Shown here: positions 35,911 through 47,999 of the stretch, in pieces | Position numbering within the stretch: position 1 is the stretch's first letter | Layout of the letters: every line of letters starts with the position of its first letter | Assembly (NCBI RefSeq): GCF_000939975.1 | Contig: NZ_LK391969.1 | Coordinates: forward strand, 900,693 to 964,692 | DNA: 64,000 nt | Direction: 5' to 3' | DNA from: Pseudomonas saudimassiliensis | GTDB lineage: Bacteria > Pseudomonadota > Gammaproteobacteria > Pseudomonadales > Pseudomonadaceae | Notes under the pieces: model-generated | What the model saw: only the letters and a program-made list of their open reading frames with translations | The model's database searches: none | Told to the model about the DNA's origin: nothing | Made by a program: the position numbers and the translations under genes

Positions 35911-35937
35911 AAAAAAGGGCGCAATGCGCCCTTTTTT
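35911..35937 (-). terminator. Intrinsic terminator of pilA
   Basis: A-run, then stem AAAAGGGCGC / GCGCCCTTTT with loop AAT, then a T-run: strong and bidirectional by symmetry. It lies 10 bases after the pilA stop (going down the minus strand) and 10 bases before the hydrolase start codon. Confidence 0.93.
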
Positions 35938-35946
35938 ACGTAGGAA

Positions 35947-36411
35947 TCAAGCGTCGGTTTCTGTCTCGCCTTGGCAACCGGCGGGCTTAAATTTATCTTC
36001 CACAGTGGTATCGCATATCCACTCACCGTTCTCATCTCGAGACCAAGTGAGGGTCTTATCTACAATAGCGGTGGAAGCGCTTTGACCAAACGTCGCAACT
36101 ATTTCAGCTGTATTATCTTCAATAGAAACTTCCAGACCAGTCTGCCCAGTCTCTAGACCACCTTCGTCGCTCTGACCAGCTAGGAGATTGCTAACCGTCC
36201 ATCCCAAGTGGCAACTAGTGCTATTGCCTTCCATCATGCACGTTTCGACAGCAGTCCGTAGGGAGCCTGTCTCACTCATCACGCGGCTTACTTGCGATTT
36301 AGCAATATAGTTTTGGTATTGGGGAATAGCAATCGCCGCCAAAATACCAATGATCGCAACCACGATCATCAATTCAATAAGGGTAAAACCTTTCTGCATT
36401 TGAGCTTTCAT
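35947..36411 (-). CDS. pilA: Major type IV pilin PilA
   Basis: A 154-residue prepilin, the main fibre subunit. The leader MKAQMQKG precedes [20 protein letters not shown] and [16 protein letters not shown], with Glu5 and the usual cleavage Gly. Two cysteine pairs are present: [10 protein letters not shown] in the middle and the C-terminal loop [14 protein letters not shown] (12 residues between cysteines), the receptor-binding disulfide loop of Pseudomonas pilins. GGAG lies 8 bases before the ATG and a sigma-54 promoter lies about 50 bases upstream. It is divergent from pilBCD. AT-rich compared with the core, together with the gene downstream. Confidence 0.95.
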   Translation of the reverse strand: MKAQMQKGFTLIELMIVVAIIGILAAIAIPQYQNYIAKSQVSRVMSETGSLRTAVETCMMEGNSTSCHLGWTVSNLLAGQSDEGGLETGQTGLEVSIEDNTAEIVATFGQSASTAIVDKTLTWSRDENGEWICDTTVEDKFKPAGCQGETETDA

Positions 36412-36460
36412 TTCTCAACTCCATTTGTTTTTGAGATTAGCCAATGGGCTGGTGGGGCTA

Positions 36461-36478
36461 GTGCAGTTTGTGTGCCAA
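36461..36478 (-). promoter_or_regulatory. Sigma-54 (RpoN) promoter of pilA
   Basis: Read on the minus strand: TTGGCAC-ACAAA-CTGCAC. The -24 GG and -12 GC dinucleotides are 12 bases apart, and TGGCAC plus cTGCA agree with the consensus. It predicts a transcript start near 36450 and a leader of about 40 bases before pilA. In Pseudomonas, pilA is under RpoN with PilS/PilR, so the match is expected. Confidence 0.85.
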
Positions 36479-36536
36479 GGTGGCGGAGCCGGGGTTGGGA
36501 TGGTGGATTAAATGCAGGCGGAGTACACCAGAGAGC

Positions 36537-36565
36537 GGGTATCGCGGCGGGGCGCCGCTCCTACA
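36537..36565. repeat. REP-like element between pilA and pilB
   Basis: On the minus strand TGTAGGAGCGGC-GCCCC-GCCGCGAT, the familiar shape of Pseudomonas REP sequences (TGTAGGAGCGGC head with an imperfect GC hairpin). It sits about 60-90 bases upstream of the pilA promoter and well before pilB, so it may border the regulatory region. No RAYT transposase gene was seen in the window. Confidence 0.7.
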
Positions 36566-36782
36566 TAAGGGGCGGGAGCATGGAGTATCTAGATAGGACG
36601 GTTAGCTGCAGCCGCTTCGTCTAGATGCAGAGTGCGCCTAGCGCTGGCATGGATTGGCGGAAGGTGACGTTTTTTGTCAGCGTAGCGGGTAACCGTGGCG
36701 CGTTTGGTCGCTGCGCTTTTGGTGTGTCGGTGCGGTGCTGTACTATAGTCGGCACTGTCTCACTACGTATCGGGAAGACGCT

Positions 36783-38489
36783 ATGGACACCCCTACCCTC
36801 TCCGGCCTGGCCCGGCGAATCGTTCAGGAAGAACTGTTAGATGCGCAGGCGGCTGGCAAGGCTAGTCAACTGGCCAGCCAGGACAAGATCCCCCTTATTA
36901 CCTATCTCGTGCAAAACAAGCTGGCCAAGGCGCGTGATCTGGCGCGGGTGTGTGCTGAGGAATTCGGCTACCCCTATCTGGATCTGGCGGCGCTGGATCG
37001 GGAGAGCCAGCCGGAGGTCAGCCTGGTTAGCGAAAAGCTGATCCGCCAGCATTGTGTGTTGCCGTTATATAAGCGCGGCTCGCGGCTGTATCTGGCTCTC
37101 TCTGACCCCACCAATCAGCAGGCACTGAGCGATATCCAGTTCAATACCGGCCTGATGACCGATGCGGTGATTGTCGAGGATGACAAGCTGCGCACCGCCA
37201 TCGACAAGTATCTTGAGAGCGGGACCAGCGGCCTGGGCGATGTGGACGACGGTGACCTCGATGGCCTTGAGGTTGAAAGCGCGGCCAGTGATGACAAGCG
37301 CAAGGATGGTAGCAACGATGCCGAAGATGCGCCCGTGGTGCGCTTCGTCAACAAGATGCTGCTGGACGCGGTCAAGAAAGGCTCCTCGGACTTGCACTTT
37401 GAGCCCTATGAAAAGGTGTACCGGGTGCGCTTTCGTACCGATGGTATCTTGCATGAGGTATCCAAGCCCCCGGTGCAGTTGGGTGTGAAGATTGCCGCGC
37501 GCCTGAAGGTGATGTCGTCCATGGACCTGGCCGAGCGGCGCAAGCCGCAGGATGGCCGGATCAAGTTGAAGATCTCGAAGAACAAGGCCATCGACTTCCG
37601 GGTCAACACCCTGCCGACGCTCTGGGGCGAGAAGGTGGTGCTGCGTATTCTCGATGCCGACAGCGCCAAGATGGGTATCGATGCCCTGGGTTACGAAGAC
37701 GACCAGAAGCAAATGTACCTGGATGCCCTGAGCAAGCCCCAGGGCATGATCCTTGTCACCGGCCCTACTGGTTCCGGTAAGACGGTGTCGCTGTATACCG
37801 GTTTGAACATTCTCAACACCATGGAGCGCAATATCTCCACCGCCGAAGACCCGGTGGAGATCAACCTGGAGGGCATCAACCAGGTCAACGTGAACCCCAA
37901 GCAGGGGTTGGACTTTGCCCAGGCGCTGCGCGCCTTCCTGCGTCAGGACCCGGATATCATCATGGTGGGTGAGATCCGTGACCTGGAGACCGCCGAGATT
38001 GCCATCAAGGCGGCGCAGACCGGTCACATGGTGTTGTCTACCCTGCACACCAACAGCGCGGCGGAAACCCTGACCCGCTTGCGCAACATGGGCGTGGCTG
38101 CGTTCAACATCGCTACCTCGGTAAACCTGATCATTGCCCAGCGACTGGCGCGGCGGTTGTGCCCCCACTGCAAGAAGCCGATGGATATTCCCCGCGAGAC
38201 GTTGCGCGAAGAAGGCTTCAGCGATGAAAAAATTGCTAGCGGGTTAACGATTTACGGGCCGGTGGGTTGCGAAAATTGTCAGGACGGTTATAAAGGGCGT
38301 GTCGGGATATATGAAGTGGTCAAGATCACGCCGGCCATCCAGCGCATCATCATGGAAGACGGCAATTCCATGCAGATTTCCGACGTAGCCCAGAATGAAG
38401 GATTCAGAAGCTTGCGCCAATCCGCGCTGATGAAGGCGGAACAGGGTGTCACCAGCCTGGCGGAAGTGAACCGAGTGACCAAGGATTAA
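36783..38489 (+). CDS. pilB: Type IV pilus extension ATPase PilB
   Basis: A 568-residue hexameric ATPase that drives pilus extension from the cytosolic side. Walker A GPTGSGKT at about residue 325, the Asp box, [10 protein letters not shown] (Walker B) and the His box [12 protein letters not shown] are all visible. A four-cysteine zinc site follows (CPHC and CENC with [11 protein letters not shown]). The N-terminal domain resembles MshEN, a c-di-GMP-binding module in related ATPases. GGGAAG upstream supports the ATG at 36783. First gene of pilBCD, divergent from pilA. Confidence 0.96.
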   Translation: MDTPTLSGLARRIVQEELLDAQAAGKASQLASQDKIPLITYLVQNKLAKARDLARVCAEEFGYPYLDLAALDRESQPEVSLVSEKLIRQHCVLPLYKRGSRLYLALSDPTNQQALSDIQFNTGLMTDAVIVEDDKLRTAIDKYLESGTSGLGDVDDGDLDGLEVESAASDDKRKDGSNDAEDAPVVRFVNKMLLDAVKKGSSDLHFEPYEKVYRVRFRTDGILHEVSKPPVQLGVKIAARLKVMSSMDLAERRKPQDGRIKLKISKNKAIDFRVNTLPTLWGEKVVLRILDADSAKMGIDALGYEDDQKQMYLDALSKPQGMILVTGPTGSGKTVSLYTGLNILNTMERNISTAEDPVEINLEGINQVNVNPKQGLDFAQALRAFLRQDPDIIMVGEIRDLETAEIAIKAAQTGHMVLSTLHTNSAAETLTRLRNMGVAAFNIATSVNLIIAQRLARRLCPHCKKPMDIPRETLREEGFSDEKIASGLTIYGPVGCENCQDGYKGRVGIYEVVKITPAIQRIIMEDGNSMQISDVAQNEGFRSLRQSALMKAEQGVTSLAEVNRVTKD

Positions 38490-38492
38490 GTC

Positions 38493-39761
38493 ATGGCCCA
38501 GCAAGCAGCAGTGAAACGGACCAGGCCGGTCGCGAAACCCGCGAAGAAAGCCAAGGTTGAGAAGGTCTACCCGTTCAAGTGGGAAGGCAAGGATCGCAAG
38601 GGCGTCAAGGTATCCGGCGAGATACAGGGTAGCAACCAGGCGTTGATCAAGGCCCAGCTGCGCAAGCAGGGCATCATGGTCACCAAGATCCATAAGAAGT
38701 CCTCCCTGTTCGGCCCCCGCGCGAAGAAGATCAAGCCGCTGGATATTGCCTTCTTCACGCGCCAGCTGGCGACCATGATGGCCTCCGGCGTGCCCATTGT
38801 GCAGGCGTTCGAGATTATTGCCGAAGGCACGGCTAACCCGAACTTCGCCAAGCTGCTCAATGAAATCAAGACCGATATCGCTTCGGGTAATACCCTGGCG
38901 GCGTCCTTGGCCAAGCATCCGCAGTACTTCGACGATCTGTTCTGCAACCTGGTTGAATCCGGTGAGCAATCCGGTCGACTGGAATCCCTGCTGGACCGTA
39001 TCGCCACCTACAAGGAAAAGACCGAGGCGCTGAAGGCCAAGATCAAGAAAGCCATGACCTACCCCATTGCAGTGGTGGTGGTGGCGGTGATCGTGACGGC
39101 GATTCTGCTGCTCAAGGTAGTGCCGCAGTTCAAGGACGTATTTGCCAACTTCGGTGCTGACCTTCCAGCCTTTACCCTGATGGTGATTGGCCTGTCGGAA
39201 TGGTTGCAGTCCTGGTGGTTCATCATATTGATCGGGCTCATCGTACTGGGCTGGGCCTATACCCAGGCCCACCGACGCTCCAAGTCCTTCCGCGATGCCC
39301 AGGACCGTACCCTGCTCAAGGCGCCGATCGTTGGCAAGATCGTCTACGAGGCCGCCGTGGCCCGCTACGCTCGCACGCTGTCTACGACCTTCGCCGCGGG
39401 TGTGCCGCTGGTGCAGGCGCTGGATTCGGTCGCCGGGGCGGCGGGTAACGTGGTGTTCTACAACGCCGTCAATAACATCAAGCAGGATGTGTCGGCCGGT
39501 ACCCAGCTGAACTTTGCCATGCGCTCCACCAATGTGTTCCCTACCCTGGCGGTGCAGATGGCCGGCATTGGTGAGGAGTCAGGTAACCTCGACGGTATGC
39601 TGGAAAAGGTCGCAGACTTTTACGAAGCTGAAGTGGATAACAAGGTGGACAACCTCACCACCCTGCTTGAGCCGATGATCATGTCGGTGCTGGGGGTGTT
39701 GATCGGTGGTCTGATCATTGCCATGTACCTGCCAATCTTCCAGCTGGGCGCCGTTGTCTGA
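38493..39761 (+). CDS. pilC: Type IV pilus inner-membrane platform PilC
   Basis: A 422-residue polytopic protein with two GspF domains. A basic N-terminus (KRTRPVAKPAKKAKVEK) precedes the first GspF repeat (FFTRQLATMMASGVPIVQAFE). Three hydrophobic stretches follow (about residues 190-215, 240-260, 390-420). It links PilB to the pilin pool. It begins 3 bases after pilB and is followed by pilD after 3 bases. Confidence 0.95.
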   Translation: MAQQAAVKRTRPVAKPAKKAKVEKVYPFKWEGKDRKGVKVSGEIQGSNQALIKAQLRKQGIMVTKIHKKSSLFGPRAKKIKPLDIAFFTRQLATMMASGVPIVQAFEIIAEGTANPNFAKLLNEIKTDIASGNTLAASLAKHPQYFDDLFCNLVESGEQSGRLESLLDRIATYKEKTEALKAKIKKAMTYPIAVVVVAVIVTAILLLKVVPQFKDVFANFGADLPAFTLMVIGLSEWLQSWWFIILIGLIVLGWAYTQAHRRSKSFRDAQDRTLLKAPIVGKIVYEAAVARYARTLSTTFAAGVPLVQALDSVAGAAGNVVFYNAVNNIKQDVSAGTQLNFAMRSTNVFPTLAVQMAGIGEESGNLDGMLEKVADFYEAEVDNKVDNLTTLLEPMIMSVLGVLIGGLIIAMYLPIFQLGAVV

Positions 39762-39764
39762 ACC

Positions 39765-40637
39765 ATGACCCTACTCGATTATATGGCCAGCCACCTGCTG
39801 GCCTTTGCTGTAGTCGCCGGGCTGTTGGGGTTGGTGGTTGGCAGCTTTCTCAATGTGGTTATTCATCGCCTGCCGAAGATGATGGAGCGCGACTGGCAGC
39901 AGCAGGCCCGGGAGATGTTGCATCCGGAGCAGCCGCAGCCTGAGCAGCCGGTGTACAACCTGGTGCTGCCCCACTCCCATTGCCCGCACTGCCAGACCGA
40001 GATCAAGCCCTGGCAGAACCTGCCGCTGATCAGCTATGCCCTGCTACGCGGCCGCTGCGGCAACTGCCGGGAGCGAATCAGCGCCCGTTACCCGCTGGTG
40101 GAACTGCTCACCGCGGTGCTAAGTGTGGTGGTGGCCTGGCAGTATGGCTTCGGTTGGCCGGCGGCCGGCATGCTGTTACTGACCTGGGCATTGATCGCCC
40201 TCAGCTTGATTGATGCCGACACCCAGCTGCTGCCGGACGCCATTGTGCTGCCGATGCTGTGGCTGGGCCTGATTGCCAACAGTTTCGGACTGCTTACCGA
40301 TATGTCCTCGGCGTTGTGGGGCGCGGTATTTGGTTATCTAAGCCTGTGGTCGGTGTACTGGCTGTTCAAGCTGATCACCGGCAAGGAAGGCATGGGTTAT
40401 GGGGACTTCAAGCTGCTGGCCATGCTGGGCGCCTGGGGCGGGTGGCAGGTGTTGCCGTTGACCATTCTGCTGTCATCCCTGGTGGGTGCCATTCTCGGCA
40501 TCATCATCCTCAAGACCCGTGGCGACTCCAACTCTACCCCGCTACCCTTCGGACCTTACCTGGCGATTGCGGGATGGATTGCGATCATCTGGGGTGATTG
40601 GATTACCGGGACTTACCTGCGGTTTGCCGGGTTCTGA
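39765..40637 (+). CDS. pilD: Prepilin peptidase/N-methyltransferase PilD
   Basis: A 290-residue aspartyl protease that cleaves prepilin leaders and methylates the new N-terminus. The four-cysteine zinc region (CPHC, CGNC at about residues 70-100) lies in the cytosolic loop. The catalytic aspartates are in SLIDADTQLLPD and GMGYGDFKLLAM. At least six membrane helices are visible. It should process every prepilin in this window, from both pilin clusters. Last gene of pilBCD and convergent with ispD. In P. aeruginosa coaE follows pilD; here it does not. Confidence 0.96.
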   Translation: MTLLDYMASHLLAFAVVAGLLGLVVGSFLNVVIHRLPKMMERDWQQQAREMLHPEQPQPEQPVYNLVLPHSHCPHCQTEIKPWQNLPLISYALLRGRCGNCRERISARYPLVELLTAVLSVVVAWQYGFGWPAAGMLLLTWALIALSLIDADTQLLPDAIVLPMLWLGLIANSFGLLTDMSSALWGAVFGYLSLWSVYWLFKLITGKEGMGYGDFKLLAMLGAWGGWQVLPLTILLSSLVGAILGIIILKTRGDSNSTPLPFGPYLAIAGWIAIIWGDWITGTYLRFAGF

Positions 40638-40652
40638 CTCAACGCCGCTACC

Positions 40653-41345
40653 TCAGCGGCCCTGCAAAAACAGCAAATCTTCCGGCCGGGTAACCTTGAT
40701 GTTATCTGCCCGCCCCTCCACCAGCCGCGGTGCCAAGCCGGCCCATTCCATCGCAGAGGCTTCATCGGTGATGACTGCACCCGCCGCCAGGGCGTCGGCC
40801 AGGGCGGTGCGTAGCGCACCGAGGCGGAACATCTGCGGCGTGTAGGCCTGCCAGAACAGTGAACGATCTGGCGTGGAGCTGACCCGGCCATCCGGCCCGG
40901 TGAGTTTCAATGTGTCGCGTACCGGTACCGCCAGCAGGCCGCCGACGGGGTCGTCTTTCAGGGTATTCAACAGCTTGTGCAGATCGGACTGGGCCAGGTT
41001 CGGCCGGGCGGCGTCATGCACCAGTACCCAGTCCTCATCCTTGGCCCCCAGCGCGGCAAGCGCCTGCAGGCCGTGCAGGACCGAATCGGCGCGCTCACGC
41101 CCACCGTCGGCACGGGTAATGCGCGGATCGGCCGCACAGGCCAGCTCCGGCCACCATGCGTCGGTAGGCGACAGACAGACAACCAGGCCGGAGAGACCGG
41201 GCTGGTCAAGAAAACAGTCGAGGGTATGTTCGATCAGGCAGCGCCCGCCGAGTGGCAGGTACTGTTTGGGTCGGTCGGCTTGCATGCGCGAGCCGACGCC
41301 CGCAGCGGGGATGACAACCCAGAAAGATGGCAGAGTCTCAGTCAT
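40653..41345 (-). CDS. ispD: 2-C-methyl-D-erythritol 4-phosphate cytidylyltransferase
   Basis: IspD activates MEP with CTP in the non-mevalonate isoprenoid pathway. The 230 residues match the usual length. The nucleotide-binding segment VIPAAGVGSRMQADRPKQYLPLGG begins at about residue 10; VHDAARPNL marks the CTP/metal site. Its ATG overlaps the stop of ftsB by 8 bases, so the two are coupled. A small GC hairpin (GCCGCT/AGCGGC) covers its stop codon near the convergent pilD. Confidence 0.94.
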   Translation of the reverse strand: MTETLPSFWVVIPAAGVGSRMQADRPKQYLPLGGRCLIEHTLDCFLDQPGLSGLVVCLSPTDAWWPELACAADPRITRADGGRERADSVLHGLQALAALGAKDEDWVLVHDAARPNLAQSDLHKLLNTLKDDPVGGLLAVPVRDTLKLTGPDGRVSSTPDRSLFWQAYTPQMFRLGALRTALADALAAGAVITDEASAMEWAGLAPRLVEGRADNIKVTRPEDLLFLQGR

Positions 41346-41613
41346 CGCCGCTCAACTGGAACAGGGTTTCGCCTTCCTTGACCATGCCCAGCTCATGCCG
41401 GGCACGCTCTTCGATGGTTTCCAGGCCCTGTTTCAGTTCGATGACCTCTGCGGTGAGCACGCGGTTGCGCTCCAGCAGCTTTTCATTTTCGCCCTGCTGG
41501 GCGGAGATTTCCTGTTTGAGCTGGGCTACATGCGCCAGACTGCCCTCCCCCACCCACAGGCGATACTGCAGGAGGGCGAGCAAGGTCAGCGATATTAGCC
41601 AGAGCCATTTCAA
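41338..41613 (-). CDS. ftsB: Cell division protein FtsB
   Basis: A 91-residue bitopic divisome protein. It has one N-terminal helix (WLISLTLLALLQYRLWV) and a periplasmic coiled coil (LKQEISAQQGENEKLLERNRVLTAEVIELKQ) that pairs with FtsL and FtsQ. The start codon is TTG, with GGGAG 10 bases upstream; the nearby ATG is out of frame. It follows eno and overlaps ispD, an arrangement usual in gammaproteobacteria. Confidence 0.9.
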   Translation of the reverse strand: MKWLWLISLTLLALLQYRLWVGEGSLAHVAQLKQEISAQQGENEKLLERNRVLTAEVIELKQGLETIEERARHELGMVKEGETLFQLSGDD

Positions 41614-41657
41614 ACAGGCGATCTCCCTTCGAGCGAGCCAGGGCCCGCCCTATCCTC

Positions 41658-45561
<3,904 letters not shown>

Positions 45562-45601
45562 TCAAGATGGGAAGTCAGGATACCAGACAGCCCTTTCTTG
45601 C

Positions 45602-46927
45602 TCAATCTAAAACCGGCTCCCAACACAGACTGAATCCGTGCTCGCCGGTGCCCGCCCCTGCCCCTTCGGCAGTCCAGCGGCCCGCCACGGATACCAGGCG
45701 CTCGTCGCAGTATAGCAAGGGCACCGCCGGGCGCAGCCAGGCTGGAATACCAGCCTGTTGGAATAGGTCTTTCAGGCTCTGGGTCGGTCGGCCGGGCAGT
45801 TTGATCTGCTCGCCGCCGCGGCGGTAACCGATACGCCAATTGCCCGCGCGCTGGGCGATAAGGTTGCCGGGGCGTATGCACAGCCGACCATTGCCCGCAG
45901 TTAGCGGGGTATCGGCCCATTGCGCCAACGGCTGGTCGCTGCCGGCAGGCACACCGCCAGCGGGGAGCAACCAAAGGCGCCCCGACGAACGGTGCAGCTG
46001 CGCGCCGCCCACCCGCAGGACCGGCTGGCTATCCGCTGCCGCGCCCAACTGCTCAAGCAGGCTGTGCAGATGCCGCTGGTCCGGCAAGCGGATGGTGTGC
46101 TGATGCAGCCAATAGCGCAGCAGGTTCTTCTGCCGCGCCGGGCTGAGTGTCGCCAGCATTTCGAGGTCCAGGCTGGGCCAGCAGCGCAGCCAGTCATCCG
46201 TCACGCCGCCGCTGGCAGCCTGCAGATCCTCGCTGGCCCGCTCGTCCAGCAACTCATTGGCTTCGGCGGCATGGTCGGCCAGCCGCAACAGGATATCCGG
46301 CATGCTGGGCCAGCGCTGGCGCAATTGCGGCAGTAATTCATGGCGCAGCGCGGTACGGGCGTAGCGCGGGTCGGCATTGGCCGGGTCTTCGATCCAGTCC
46401 AGTTGCTGGGCGCGGGCCCAGCCCGCCAGTTGTTGCCGGGGCCAGGGCAAGAGCGGCCGCAACAATTGCCCCGCGCCCACCGGGCGCTGGCGTGGCATGC
46501 CTGCCAGTCCGCGCAGGCCGGTGCCGCGCAGCAAGCGGAACATGAGGGTTTCCAGCTGGTCATCGGCGTGGTGCGCCAGCAGCAGCCAGTGGCCCGGCTC
46601 CAGCAACCGCTCGAACACCCCGTAGCGCGCATCCCGCGCCAGTTCTTCAATGCTGCCGCCGGCCGGCAGCTGGACCCGCTCGATATGCAGCGGCACTTTC
46701 CGGGCGGCGCACTCACGGACGCAATGCGCCGCCCAGCGGTCCGCATCGACATGCAGGCCGTGGTGTACATGAATGGCTTTAAGTGGAGGCAAGGGGTGCT
46801 GGCGGCTCAACTGCACCATGGCATCAAGGAGCACCATGGAGTCAAGACCACCGGACAGCCCCAGCCATAGGGCCGGGGCGTCCTTACAGGGCGCCAGCTG
46901 TGGCAGCAGGCCCTGCAGGGTGAACAC
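45602..46927 (-). CDS. tilS: tRNA(Ile)-lysidine synthase
   Basis: TilS attaches lysine to C34 of tRNA-Ile(CAU), so that it reads AUA. The 441 residues have the PP-loop SGGLDSMVLL at about residue 25, followed by HVHHGLHVDADRW and the GLRGLAGMP segment, then C-terminal TilS domains. The start codon is GTG and directly follows the accA stop, implying translational coupling. Some variants are read as MesJ; this is the same protein. Confidence 0.93.
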   Translation of the reverse strand: MFTLQGLLPQLAPCKDAPALWLGLSGGLDSMVLLDAMVQLSRQHPLPPLKAIHVHHGLHVDADRWAAHCVRECAARKVPLHIERVQLPAGGSIEELARDARYGVFERLLEPGHWLLLAHHADDQLETLMFRLLRGTGLRGLAGMPRQRPVGAGQLLRPLLPWPRQQLAGWARAQQLDWIEDPANADPRYARTALRHELLPQLRQRWPSMPDILLRLADHAAEANELLDERASEDLQAASGGVTDDWLRCWPSLDLEMLATLSPARQKNLLRYWLHQHTIRLPDQRHLHSLLEQLGAAADSQPVLRVGGAQLHRSSGRLWLLPAGGVPAGSDQPLAQWADTPLTAGNGRLCIRPGNLIAQRAGNWRIGYRRGGEQIKLPGRPTQSLKDLFQQAGIPAWLRPAVPLLYCDERLVSVAGRWTAEGAGAGTGEHGFSLCWEPVLD

Positions 46928-47884
46928 TTACTGGATACCGAAGGCCATCAGGCGCTCGTAGCGGCTGTCCAGCAGTTCGTCGACGGAGTGCTCGTCGAGC
47001 TTCGCCAGCTCAGCCAGCAGCTGCTGCTTGATACGCGCGGCCATGGTTTCCGGCTCGCGGTGGGCGCCGCCCAGGGGTTCGGGGATCAGGTTATCGACCA
47101 GGCCCAGCTCCTGCAGACGGGCTGCGGTAATGCCCATGGCTTCGGCAGCCTCGGAGGCTTTCTCAGCCTTCTTCCACAGGATGGAGGCACAGCCTTCCGG
47201 CGAGATCACCGAGTAGATCGAATACTGCAACATCATCAGGCGGTCACACACGCCGATCGCCAGCGCCCCACCGGAACCACCCTCACCGATGACGGTAGAG
47301 ATGATCGGCGTCTTCAGGCGCGACATGACCTGCAGGTTCCAGGCGATGGCCTCGCTCTGGCCGCGCTCTTCAGCGTCGATACCCGGGTAGGCACCGGGGG
47401 TGTCGATGAATGTCAGGATCGGCATCTTGAAGCGTTCGGCCATCTGCATCAGGCGGCAGGCCTTGCGGTAACCTTCCGGCTTGGGCATGCCGAAGTTGCG
47501 GCGGACCTTTTCCTTCACGTCACGGCCTTTCTGGTGACCGATGACCATCACCGGGCGACCATCCAGGCGGGCGATACCACCGACGATGGCGGCGTCATCG
47601 GCAAAGTGCCGGTCGCCGTGCAGCTCTTCAAAATCGGTAAAGATGTGGCGGATGTAGTCCAGCGTGTAGGGACGCTGTGGATGCCGGGACATCTGCGCCA
47701 CCTGCCAGCTCGACAGATTGGCAAAAATGCTCTCGGTGAGCGAACGGCTCTTGTCCTGCAGACGGGTGATTTCGTCGGTAATGTTCAGCGAGTTGTCACT
47801 GCCCACCAGGCGCAGCTCTTCGATCTTGGCCTGCAAGTCGGCAATCGGCTGTTCAAATTCGAGGTACTTCTGGCTTCTGATCAT
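46928..47884 (-). CDS. accA: Acetyl-CoA carboxylase carboxyltransferase subunit alpha
   Basis: AccA with AccD transfers the carboxyl group from biotin to acetyl-CoA, starting fatty acid synthesis. The 318 residues contain [47 protein letters not shown] and the oxyanion-hole [12 protein letters not shown]. The RBS is weak. It lies between dnaE (115 bases upstream) and tilS (abutting), the usual order in Pseudomonas. Confidence 0.96.
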   Translation of the reverse strand: MIRSQKYLEFEQPIADLQAKIEELRLVGSDNSLNITDEITRLQDKSRSLTESIFANLSSWQVAQMSRHPQRPYTLDYIRHIFTDFEELHGDRHFADDAAIVGGIARLDGRPVMVIGHQKGRDVKEKVRRNFGMPKPEGYRKACRLMQMAERFKMPILTFIDTPGAYPGIDAEERGQSEAIAWNLQVMSRLKTPIISTVIGEGGSGGALAIGVCDRLMMLQYSIYSVISPEGCASILWKKAEKASEAAEAMGITAARLQELGLVDNLIPEPLGGAHREPETMAARIKQQLLAELAKLDEHSVDELLDSRYERLMAFGIQ

Positions 47885-47999
47885 AAGCGTCGATTATCCG
47901 CGTGGCCCCGCGTCGGGGCATCCTGTTTTTGCGTTACCTTACGGGATTGACTCGGCTGCGTCGAGCAGCCCCATCCCGTGAGAATGTCTGAATTCCGGT

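Noticed and set aside
34370..35946. tRNA-Thr expected near pilA as in P. aeruginosa
   Set aside because: No cloverleaf or T-arm sequence was found in this interval.
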